Of a DNA stretch of 64,000 nucleotides, positions 36,924 to 43,366 are shown piece by piece (position 1 is the first letter of the stretch; every line of letters begins with the position of its first letter). The stretch comes from UBA7236 sp035439505. Lineage in GTDB: Bacteria; Bacteroidota; Bacteroidia; Chitinophagales; BACL12. A program made the translations under genes and the position numbers. A model generated the notes under the pieces. It searched no databases. It was not told the DNA's origin and was given only the letters and a program-made list of their open reading frames with translations. Location: assembly GCA_035439505.1 (NCBI GenBank), contig DAORKJ010000003.1:1-64000 (forward strand), in the 5' to 3' direction.

Positions 36924-38099
36924 TTATACCAACCGGCTAACCAAGGTGTCCGCAAGTTTGGTTTGGGTAGATGTAATTCCGGATAAAACATTAACTCCCG
37001 GGCGTTTCCCTTTTTCGAAGGTGCCATATTGGTTGTTTATACCCAGGGCTTTAGCTCCGTATTGGGTTGCCCAACGCAGCAAATCTGATGTTGGCAACTC
37101 CGGGAATTTGTTTTGTATGGTTTGAATTTCGCTTAATACCGACAAACCATGATTAGATGCAAGGCTGTCGGTACCAACTGCAATATATTGAACATGTTGC
37201 ATGAGCATAGGAATATCCGGTAACCTGTCTTCTATAAATAAATTAGCCTTGGGACAAAAACACCAAAATAAATTGGGATGAATATCTTCTGCCCACTCCG
37301 CATCCCATGAAGTTGCAATGGTATTATGCACTAATAACGTAGATACTTCTTTATTAAAATAGGGTAATAAACTTTCTAATGCGGTTTTTCCTGTTGGATT
37401 AAAATGTTTGATGTCTACACCCAATTCTCTGTATAATTTGCGATATAATCCTGAAGCTTGGATATAAAATTCATTTTCATCATTACTTTCCAACATGTGT
37501 ATGGAAGTAGGTTTTCCATTTGCGTAACAACTGGCATTTATACTTTTAATTAAATCGGGACTAACACTATAAGTGGCATGTGGTGCTAAAGAAGCATGTA
37601 TGCCGTATCCTCTTGCTGCAGATAATAATTGTTCACCATTTTGCATTGCACCATTTGCCCGAGCGGGATCAAATGCGATTAATTCAATAAAGGTGTGATA
37701 ATATAAATTGCGTTTAGCTTTTATATAAAATGAATTGCTGTTATTAGAGATGTCACCAACGGCTACAATACCATTGGTTATCATTTCGTTTTCAGCCAAC
37801 TCCATTGCTTCATTAATTATTTCAATGGGAACATTTCTTTGTTGAGTTACTAAAGATAAAAATTGTGGCAGACCTGTTTTTTCGGGAAATTTATTTTTGA
37901 GATGAGATAGTTCCAAATGACAGTGCGCATTAACAAACCCGGGCACTAACGCACCACTCACTTTTTCAATAGAAGCGTTATCCAATTCAGTTATTGGTAA
38001 AATGTCTGCAACAGTGCCATCATCTTCTAATACTAACACATGATTGGTTAGTGGTTGAGTATGAATAGGAAAAATAATATCCGCAGCAATTTTCCGCAT
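36924..38099 (-). CDS. Amidohydrolase, candidate aminofutalosine deaminase
   Basis: The 391-residue COG0402-type metal-dependent deaminase has metal ligands in VPGFVNAHCHLELSHL (H59, H61), HASLAPHATYSVS, PTSIHMLES and AVGTDSLASNHGLSVL. COG0402 members such as Nis0429 and Acel264 deaminate 6-amino-6-deoxyfutalosine in menaquinone synthesis. This gene is one gene away from mqnC on the same strand, which makes that role likely here. Family membership is clear; substrate is an inference. The start is ATG 38099. Confidence 0.7.
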   Translation of the reverse strand: MRKIAADIIFPIHTQPLTNHVLVLEDDGTVADILPITELDNASIEKVSGALVPGFVNAHCHLELSHLKNKFPEKTGLPQFLSLVTQQRNVPIEIINEAMELAENEMITNGIVAVGDISNNSNSFYIKAKRNLYYHTFIELIAFDPARANGAMQNGEQLLSAARGYGIHASLAPHATYSVSPDLIKSINASCYANGKPTSIHMLESNDENEFYIQASGLYRKLYRELGVDIKHFNPTGKTALESLLPYFNKEVSTLLVHNTIATSWDAEWAEDIHPNLFWCFCPKANLFIEDRLPDIPMLMQHVQYIAVGTDSLASNHGLSVLSEIQTIQNKFPELPTSDLLRWATQYGAKALGINNQYGTFEKGKRPGVNVLSGITSTQTKLADTLVSRLV

Positions 38100-38144
38100 A
38101 TAAAAAAATTAACCATTTGCTGTAAAAACAAATGGCAATAGATT

Positions 38145-38801
38145 TTAATTAATTTTAAAACTTAATCCAACTCGTACTGCTCCACTAAATGTATTTAATG
38201 AAGCATCCCAATTAGTTAAATCAAAAGTTTCGCCATCAATATAATATTGTTTCAAAGTAAAATCATTCCTTGTATATTCTGCTTGAGCAAATACACCTGC
38301 AAATGAAAATATATACCAATTGAAACCAAGATTTACGCCAAAATGTCCGCCGCTATAATTAGATACTTCTTCAATATTTCCCAAACTTGGATTGAGTTTT
38401 CGTATTTCAAGAAAAGAATAACCCACTTCCGGGCCTATGTATAAATTAAATTTTTCTCCGTTTACAGGATATAATCTTAAATCAAAAGCAATAGTGCCGA
38501 CATTATTTCCATTAGCACTCACATCTGATGTGTCTTCTAAATACGAGCCGTACACAAAGGTAGCGCCGCCCGACAACCAGTTTAATAAATTATATTGTGC
38601 GCCAAAACTAAACATCGACGTTGCTGCACCACCGGTATCAGTTTCAAGTGGCAACCCAAGGTATTGCGATTTATATAAGGTTCCATGAATACCAAAATCG
38701 TATCCTGCCTGAAATGATAATGTTCCTGCCTGTTGTCCCTGTCCGAAAATGGTAACACATGAAATCAGGGACATGGAAAGCACAAATAATTTAACTTTCA
38801 T
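38145..38801 (-). CDS. Outer-membrane beta-barrel protein
   Basis: The 218-residue protein has a signal peptide (LFVLSMSLISCVTIFGQG) and alternating amphipathic strands (TLSFQAGYDFGIHGTLY, LLNWLSGGATFVYGSYL, FNLYIGPEVGYSFLEI, HFGVNLGFNWYIFSFAGVFAQAEY, FSGAVRVGLSFKIN). It ends in an aromatic/hydrophobic strand typical of small 8-stranded barrels. It sits between the amidohydrolase and mqnC, so it may be co-transcribed, though it has no obvious link to menaquinone. Confidence 0.7.
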   Translation of the reverse strand: MKVKLFVLSMSLISCVTIFGQGQQAGTLSFQAGYDFGIHGTLYKSQYLGLPLETDTGGAATSMFSFGAQYNLLNWLSGGATFVYGSYLEDTSDVSANGNNVGTIAFDLRLYPVNGEKFNLYIGPEVGYSFLEIRKLNPSLGNIEEVSNYSGGHFGVNLGFNWYIFSFAGVFAQAEYTRNDFTLKQYYIDGETFDLTNWDASLNTFSGAVRVGLSFKIN

Positions 38802-38896
38802 ATAATGAAATTTTGATAATGAAATAAAAATTTAAGGAATAAAAAAAACTTCAATTATAATGCCACAGGAATTTTCCGATTATAAAAACAAATCCA

Positions 38897-40021
38897 TTAA
38901 TAATTAATTTCCTGTTCCACAATATTTTCCGGAATAGCCCTTTCCTCATATTGCTGATTACGCAATTGTGGTTCAAATCCCGCTTCGCGAATAGCATCCT
39001 GAATAGTTTTATATGTAAACCTGTGTGGTGCTCCTGCTGCGCTCACAACATTTTCTTCAATCATGATACTTCCAAAATCGTTTGCGCCGGCGTGTAAACA
39101 AATTTGTGCTACATTTTTCCCTACGGTTAACCAGCTTGCCTGTATGTTTTCAATATTAGGTAAAAACATTCTGCAAATGGCAATTGTGCGGATATATTCA
39201 TCAGGCGTGGTGTCGTTTTTCGCACGGCGTATTTTTTTAAGCGTGGTATCCACATCCTGGAAAGTCCAAGGTATAAATGCTAAAAATCCTTTTGCATGTG
39301 CGGGCTTTTCACTTTGTACTTTACGTATTTTTTCCAAATGTAAAAATCGCTCTTCAATGGTTTCAATATGACCAAACATCATAGTTGCGCTCGTGGTAAT
39401 ATTTAATTTATGTGCCACACGCATAACATTTAACCACTCATCGGCAGTACATTTTCCGGTAGAAATAATTTTCCGAACACGGTCAACTAAAATTTCGGCT
39501 CCTGCGCCGGGTAACGAATCAAGTCCTGCTTTAACCAACTCCGTTAATACATGTTCATACGTGTGGTTGCCTAAAGAAGCAATATGATGAATTTCGGGCG
39601 GACCGAGTGAGTGTAATTTAATTTGAGGAAACATTTCTTTTATTTCCCTAAACGTTTTAGCATAAAATTCAAGTCCTAAATCCGGATGATGTCCGCCTTG
39701 TAATAAAAGCTGTTCACCACCATATTTAAGTGTTTCTTCAATTTTAATGCGATATGTTTCCTTATCGGTGATATAACCTTCAGCATGCCCGGGAACCCTG
39801 TAGAAATTGCAAAATTTACAATTAGCCACGCAAATATTGGTGGTATTTAGGTTGCGGTCAATAATCCAGGTAACCTTATTACCCGGTTTTTTGCGCCTGC
39901 GAATGGTGTCTGCAACCTGCATTAATTCAGCAGTAGGTGCGTTTTCAAACAAATACATCCCTTCCTCTACCGAAAGAAATTCAAGATTTAAGGCTTTTTG
40001 ATAAAGCTTGCCTAGTTCCAT
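38897..40021 (-). CDS. mqnC: Cyclic dehypoxanthinyl futalosine synthase
   Basis: A radical SAM enzyme of the futalosine pathway to menaquinone. The start is the ATG at 40021 (374 residues, MELGKLYQKAL); the upstream open frame lacks coding character. The cluster motif is C64xxxC68xxC71 in NICVANCKFCNF. WIIDRN, LLQGGHHPDLGLEFY, SLPGAGAEILVDRVR, TTSATMMFGHIET, FIPWTFQ and NIQASWLTVG match MqnC rather than MqnE. A -7 box lies five bases before the start. It lies near a probable aminofutalosine deaminase gene; other mqn genes are not in the window. Confidence 0.9.
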   Translation of the reverse strand: MELGKLYQKALNLEFLSVEEGMYLFENAPTAELMQVADTIRRRKKPGNKVTWIIDRNLNTTNICVANCKFCNFYRVPGHAEGYITDKETYRIKIEETLKYGGEQLLLQGGHHPDLGLEFYAKTFREIKEMFPQIKLHSLGPPEIHHIASLGNHTYEHVLTELVKAGLDSLPGAGAEILVDRVRKIISTGKCTADEWLNVMRVAHKLNITTSATMMFGHIETIEERFLHLEKIRKVQSEKPAHAKGFLAFIPWTFQDVDTTLKKIRRAKNDTTPDEYIRTIAICRMFLPNIENIQASWLTVGKNVAQICLHAGANDFGSIMIEENVVSAAGAPHRFTYKTIQDAIREAGFEPQLRNQQYEERAIPENIVEQEINY

Positions 40022-40026
40022 ATTCA

Positions 40027-40034
40027 CAAAGGTA
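40027..40034 (-). promoter_or_regulatory. -7 box TACCTTTG five bases before mqnC
   Basis: An exact match on the minus strand. Confirms the 40021 start and implies an essentially leaderless message. Confidence 0.5.
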
Positions 40035-40117
40035 AAACAAAGAATTATGGATTGGGTTCTATAAAATTTGAAATGGTTGAAATTCAGGACTTTAAAAAAG
40101 TTATAACTCAAAAACAG

Positions 40118-40197
40118 AAAACGTATTATATTTGCATTCCCTAAAAACAACGGGCCTATAGCTCATTCGGTTAGAGCAACTGACTCATAATCAGTAG
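40118..40197 (+). repeat. 80-bp perfect direct repeat, copy 1 (tRNA promoter plus 5' tRNA)
   Basis: Identical base for base to 40307-40386. It covers the -7-like box TATATTTG (40127-40134), the 17-nt spacer and the tRNA from its first base through the anticodon arm to CAGTAG. Identity stops exactly where copy 1 enters the palindromic insert. Confidence 0.9.
40127..40134 (+). promoter_or_regulatory. Promoter box TATATTTG of tRNA copy A
   Basis: An exact TAnnTTTG, 17 bases before the first base of tRNA copy A. The same box recurs at 40316-40323 before copy B. Confidence 0.5.
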
Positions 40198-40239
40198 TCC
40201 CGATAGCTATCGGGATTGGTTCGATTCCAAGTGGGCAAG
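40152..40239 (+). pseudogene. tRNA(CAT) copy A with palindromic insert and damaged 3' acceptor
   Basis: Identical to the intact copy B up to CAGTAG, with anticodon CAT at 40186-40188. Then five bases (GTGCC in copy B) are replaced by the 18-bp palindrome TCCCGATAGCTATCGGGA plus T. The T arm is TTGG-TTCGATT-CCAA. The acceptor 3' strand reads TGGGCAA instead of TGGGCCC, so the two end base pairs are lost. It is probably non-functional, although the palindrome could form a class-II-like variable arm. Confidence 0.7.
40198..40215. repeat. 18-bp palindrome inside tRNA copy A
   Basis: TCCCGATAGCTATCGGGA, a perfect palindrome located in the variable region. The same sequence with the same left and right junctions is at 40756-40773. 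Confidence 0.85.
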
Positions 40240-40306
40240 TTCCAACCAATCAAGTGGTTTTTACTTCGCAGTCTCTAATTTAAAATTAGACCGTTTCGAT
40301 AAAAAT

Positions 40307-40386
40307 AAAACGTATTATATTTGCATTCCCTAAAAACAACGGGCCTATAGCTCATTCGGTTAGAGCAACTGACTCATAATCAGTAG
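40307..40386 (+). repeat. 80-bp perfect direct repeat, copy 2
   Basis: The second copy of 40118-40197, offset 189 bp. Includes the TATATTTG box (40316-40323) and the 5' two-thirds of the intact tRNA. Confidence 0.9.
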
Positions 40387-40414
40387 GTGCCTGGTTCGAT
40401 TCCAGGTGGGCCCA
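40341..40414 (+). tRNA. tRNA-Met or tRNA-Ile2 (anticodon CAT), intact copy B
   Basis: A complete cloverleaf of 74 nt: acceptor GGGCCTA/TGGGCCC, D arm GCTC-ATTCGGTTA-GAGC, anticodon arm ACTGA-CTCATAA-TCAGT with CAT at 40375-40377, variable AGGTG, T arm CCTGG-TTCGATT-CCAGG, discriminator A. The CCA end is not encoded. The anticodon stem lacks the three G-C pairs of an initiator. Elongator Met and lysidine-modified Ile2 cannot be separated by eye. Confidence 0.92.
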
Positions 40415-40419
40415 CAACT

Positions 40420-40441
40420 AGCACCTTAGGGTGCTTTTTTT
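40420..40441 (+). terminator. Rho-independent terminator after tRNA copy B
   Basis: AGCACC (40420-40425), loop TTAG, GGTGCT (40430-40435) and a T-tract. The GIY-YIG start codon is only five bases further on. The same hairpin recurs at 40804-40824. Confidence 0.85.
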
Positions 40442-40445
40442 GTTT

Positions 40446-40748
40446 ATGCCTTTTTATACATATATTTTATTTAGCAAATCACTCAATAAATTCTACATTG
40501 GTTCCACCAGCCTGAGCCCTGTTGAGCGACTTGAACAACACAATCAAATAAAATTTCCTGATGCATTTACACGCAAAGGAATTCCTTGGGAGATGTTTTT
40601 AGTAATTGAATGTAATTCTTTTATCCAGGCTAAAGCTATTGAACTTCACATCAAAAAAATGAAAAGTACCAGATACTTGCAAAATCTAAAACAATATCCA
40701 GAAATCGGAGAAAATTTATTACTTAAATATAGAGCAACTGACTCATAA
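40446..40748 (+). CDS. GIY-YIG nuclease family protein ending inside a tRNA sequence
   Basis: A 100-residue UPF0213/YhbQ-type single-domain GIY-YIG protein. The motif is Y-T-Y-I-L (residues 4-8) and F-Y-I-G-S-T (16-21); R29 in VERLEQHN and E66 in AKAIELHIKK are the likely catalytic Arg and metal-binding Glu. Start ATG 40446; an in-frame GTG at 40431 lies inside the terminator. The last five residues (RATDS) and the TAA are encoded by tRNA-derived sequence, and the stop codon is the last three bases of an anticodon loop. It is flanked on both sides by tRNA copies. It is probably a nuclease of a selfish or tRNA-associated cassette; the target is unknown. Confidence 0.85.
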   Translation: MPFYTYILFSKSLNKFYIGSTSLSPVERLEQHNQIKFPDAFTRKGIPWEMFLVIECNSFIQAKAIELHIKKMKSTRYLQNLKQYPEIGENLLLKYRATDS

Positions 40749-40797
40749 TCAGTAGTCCCGATAGCTATCGGGATTGGTTCGATTCCAGGTGGGCCCA
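40730..40797 (+). pseudogene. 5'-truncated tRNA(CAT) copy C with palindromic insert
   Basis: Homology begins at TAGAGC (3' side of the D arm) and runs through the anticodon arm (CTCATAA at 40742-40748) and CAGTAG. The same 18-bp palindrome follows (40756-40773), then TTGGTTCGATTCCAGG and an intact 3' acceptor TGGGCCCA. The acceptor 5' strand and most of the D arm are missing, having been replaced by the end of the GIY-YIG gene. Confidence 0.8.
40756..40773. repeat. 18-bp palindrome inside tRNA copy C
   Basis: Identical to 40198-40215, with the same flanks CAGTAG and TTGGTTCGATTCCA. Confidence 0.85.
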
Positions 40798-40803
40798 CAA
40801 CTT

Positions 40804-40824
40804 GCACCTTAGGGTGCTTTTTTT
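40804..40824 (+). terminator. Terminator after tRNA copy C
   Basis: GCACC (40804-40808), TTAG, GGTGC (40813-40817) and seven T. It is a duplicate of the terminator after tRNA copy B and shows that the repeating unit includes tRNA 3' end, terminator and nuclease gene. Confidence 0.8.
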
Positions 40825-40828
40825 GTTT

Positions 40829-41046
40829 ATGCCCTTTTATACTTTCATTTAATTAGCCCAAAACTCAACAATTTCTACATAGGAGCTACCAGCATTTATC
40901 CTAAATTGAGGTTGGAAGAACATAATCAAATCAAATTTCCTGATGCATTTACCCGTATATGAACCATGGGATTTACTTTTTATGATGGTTGTCACAAGTT
41001 TAAACAGGCTAAGGCTATTGTATTACACATTCAGGTTATAAATAGT
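40829..41046 (+). pseudogene. Decayed second copy of the GIY-YIG nuclease gene
   Basis: Begins ATG CCC TTT TAT ACT like the intact copy and sits at the same distance after the duplicated terminator. It contains stops after about eight codons and again later, plus small indels. Recognisable parts align to ...CTACATTGGTTCCACCAGC, TTTCCTGATGCATTTAC and AGGCTAAGGCTATTG of the intact gene. It ends at TTATAAATAG near 41046. It is clearly a pseudogene of the same cassette. Confidence 0.8.
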
Positions 41047-41177
41047 TAAAACTTTCCATTTTATACTGAAATATGCATGTTGTTTATTTATATTTTGTAA
41101 ATTCACATTATCCTATAGTATTTTAATGAATAAAACCTAAATAAAATATAGTTTTTTCACATTAGATTCCTTCAAAT

Positions 41178-41207
41178 GAGACCTCTAATTACCTCAAAAT
41201 CAGTAGT
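41178..41207 (+). pseudogene. Possible fourth tRNA remnant
   Basis: CTCAAAATCAGTAGT at 41193-41207 matches the tRNA anticodon-arm segment CTCATAATCAGTAGT with one mismatch, and a GAG lies 13 bases before it. It occupies the place expected for a tRNA after the decayed nuclease copy. The rest of 41047-41298 is AT-rich and shows no gene. Confidence 0.3.
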
Positions 41208-41298
41208 TTGAAATTTAAAAAAACATGTAACGTTAATAATGGTATAGTAATTTTCACCATTTTGCTAACTTTCAAAACCTACCTTTAATAGGTTCGAC

Positions 41299-41727
41299 AT
41301 GAATGCAGAACAATTTGAAAAAATAAAACAATTATCAACAAAAAATAATAGAATAGGTGTAGTTGCTAAACTTATTCTGGAAGAAATTTCAAGTGTGCCT
41401 TACGAGGAACCACTAGAAGAAATCAATTTAGAATCGGATGAGGATTATAAAGAGCAGTCTGAAATCAACGAAACAGGAGCCATTCAAATCTACCCTCATC
41501 CGGTAGGTTCGCAAAGTGTTATTGAAATTTTGTTATCCGATTTACCAGAAAATTCAAGATTTATAATCTACGATTTGCATGGAAAAGTATTATTTAATTA
41601 TGACTTATTACAACAATCTACTTTGATAATTGTGAATAATGATATGTTAACCTCTGGTCTTTATCTAGGAGTAGTCACATCAAATAATATGATTAAACAG
41701 TCAATAAAATTTGTAGTCAATGAATAA
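41299..41727 (+). CDS. Protein with T9SS type A domain but no signal peptide
   Basis: The 142-residue protein begins MNAEQFEKIKQLSTKNNRIGVVAKLILEEI, a soluble helical segment without a signal sequence. An acidic linker follows, then a standard type A sorting domain from about residue 62 (IQIYPHPVGSQSVIEILL ... GLYLGVVTSNNMIKQSIKFVVNE). Without a Sec signal it should not reach T9SS, so it is either a remnant of a larger secreted protein or an unusual cytoplasmic protein. Its TGA-containing end overlaps the next ATG by eight bases. Confidence 0.6.
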   Translation: MNAEQFEKIKQLSTKNNRIGVVAKLILEEISSVPYEEPLEEINLESDEDYKEQSEINETGAIQIYPHPVGSQSVIEILLSDLPENSRFIIYDLHGKVLFNYDLLQQSTLIIVNNDMLTSGLYLGVVTSNNMIKQSIKFVVNE

Positions 41728-43261
41728 ATATTTTAGGATAGTTTTTTTACAAATAAGCATTTTATTTTTTTTACCGGAAATAAAATCCCAAAACACCTAT
41801 AATATTTTGATTGATCACGAAAACCAATCGGAATGGGGTTATAGTCTTTTGATGGATATGGATACTATTGTTATGACAGGTTATACTAATGTTTTAAAAG
41901 ATGGATTTTACCGTGATGGTGTGTTTTTTAGAAAATTGGATTTAGAAGGCAATATATTTCGTGAAAATTTAATTGCCGATACTTGTGTGCTTTATACAGT
42001 TGGTTACCCAGGGAACCTTGTCAAAATTGATAATCAGTATTTAACGAGTGGAATATATCAATATTGCGATTACAATTTTGAGGGTGGTGTTGGTAGTTTT
42101 GGCATGGTATACAAGTTCAATGAAATAGGTGATACAATTTGGACTAAAAAATTCGACAGTCAATCTTATTCAATTATTTATAAAGGGGCTACAACGACAA
42201 ATAATTCTTATCTTTCTGCAGGCGTATCGGTTGATACCGCAACGTTAATCGATAAATTTTATATTATTAAAATAGACTCCACCGGGGAAATAGTTTGGGA
42301 AAATACTTTTGGCTATCTGCTTAATAATTATGCATTTTCTATAGATTCATATACAAATGGTGATTTTATCATTGGTGGATTAACGGACCCAACAACAAGT
42401 TTTTCACAGACAGATGGGTATTTAGCAAAATTAGATTCATCCGGCAACCTCATCTGGCAAAAAAAAATTGGCACTCCAGATGACGATAATGGGTGTATTG
42501 CAAGAATTACCTTCGACCAACAAAACATTTACCTGCAACAAAGTCTTGATACAGTTGTCTCGATTGGTGATGCACCAATGCCCGATTACGTGGGTAAACT
42601 TGACTACAATGGCAATTTCATTTGGCGAACTTTTTTTAATGGACCCTACAAGCAGGATATTTGGGGTATACGAGAAATGGAAAAAAAATCGATTATGGTT
42701 GTTGGAACCAAAATCCCTGATGATGTAAGTCAGGGCAGTGGCTTTATTTGTAAACTTGATAGCAACGGCGTTAAACTGTGGGAAAGAACATATTATACTA
42801 GAACAGACAGAGATAATTATTTTACCGATGTGGCAAAAGTTTCAGACGGAGGTTATATTTTAACAGGTAGTGCATGGAGTGCAACCGATCGGGATGTATG
42901 GCTAGTACGCCTTGATAGTATGGGTTGTTTAGAACCGGGTTGTGATATTGTTGATGTGCCAACAATAACGGTAAACAATACAACATTATTTAATTTTTAC
43001 CCCAACCCCATGCACAACACCGCAACTGTTGAATTGCAAATTCCCGATAATTTTCAAATACTATCAGGTGCAACAATTATGTTACAAATAATGGATGTAA
43101 GTTGTAAAATTGTAGATACCTATGCCAATATTCCAATAAGTAATCCCGGTGAAACCATCCGGTTTGATGTGTATAGGAAAAATTTGGCGGCCGGGTATTA
43201 TCATGCTTTGGTTAAATACAACAATGTAAACTTTGGTAGTTATAAATTTGTGATTAATTAA
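41720..43261 (+). CDS. Secreted T9SS type A protein with beta-propeller-like repeats
   Basis: The 513-residue protein has signal peptide MNKYFRIVFLQISILFFLPEIKSQ. Its repeating units of the form YLxKxDSxGNxxWxxxxGxxxxD (DGYLAKLDSSGNLIWQKKIG, GFICKLDSNGVKLWERTY, VWLVRLDSMGCLE) indicate a propeller. The C-terminal T9SS type A domain begins FNFYPNPMHNTATVEL. The start overlaps the upstream signal-less sorting-domain gene by eight bases, suggesting translational coupling. Ligand unknown. Confidence 0.82.
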   Translation: MNKYFRIVFLQISILFFLPEIKSQNTYNILIDHENQSEWGYSLLMDMDTIVMTGYTNVLKDGFYRDGVFFRKLDLEGNIFRENLIADTCVLYTVGYPGNLVKIDNQYLTSGIYQYCDYNFEGGVGSFGMVYKFNEIGDTIWTKKFDSQSYSIIYKGATTTNNSYLSAGVSVDTATLIDKFYIIKIDSTGEIVWENTFGYLLNNYAFSIDSYTNGDFIIGGLTDPTTSFSQTDGYLAKLDSSGNLIWQKKIGTPDDDNGCIARITFDQQNIYLQQSLDTVVSIGDAPMPDYVGKLDYNGNFIWRTFFNGPYKQDIWGIREMEKKSIMVVGTKIPDDVSQGSGFICKLDSNGVKLWERTYYTRTDRDNYFTDVAKVSDGGYILTGSAWSATDRDVWLVRLDSMGCLEPGCDIVDVPTITVNNTTLFNFYPNPMHNTATVELQIPDNFQILSGATIMLQIMDVSCKIVDTYANIPISNPGETIRFDVYRKNLAAGYYHALVKYNNVNFGSYKFVIN

Positions 43262-43366
43262 TTATTATAACAAAAGATACATTTATATATTTTCGAAATT
43301 ATCGTTCATCTTAAATTTGAATATACTTTTAGTTAGTGTCTAATACGGGTATACCCCGCTATTTCC

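Noticed and set aside
38897..40150. MqnE identity and the longer N-terminus starting at 40150
   Set aside because: Internal motifs (WIIDRN, LLQGG, FIPWTFQ, NIQASW) are those of MqnC, and the extra 43 residues are AT-rich non-coding sequence upstream of a -7 box.
40341..40414. Initiator tRNA-fMet
   Set aside because: The anticodon stem is ACTGA/TCAGT and lacks the three consecutive G-C pairs of initiators.
40431..40445. GTG start of the GIY-YIG gene inside the tRNA terminator
   Set aside because: The residues it adds (LFLF) are encoded by the terminator T-tract; the ATG at 40446 matches the family start.
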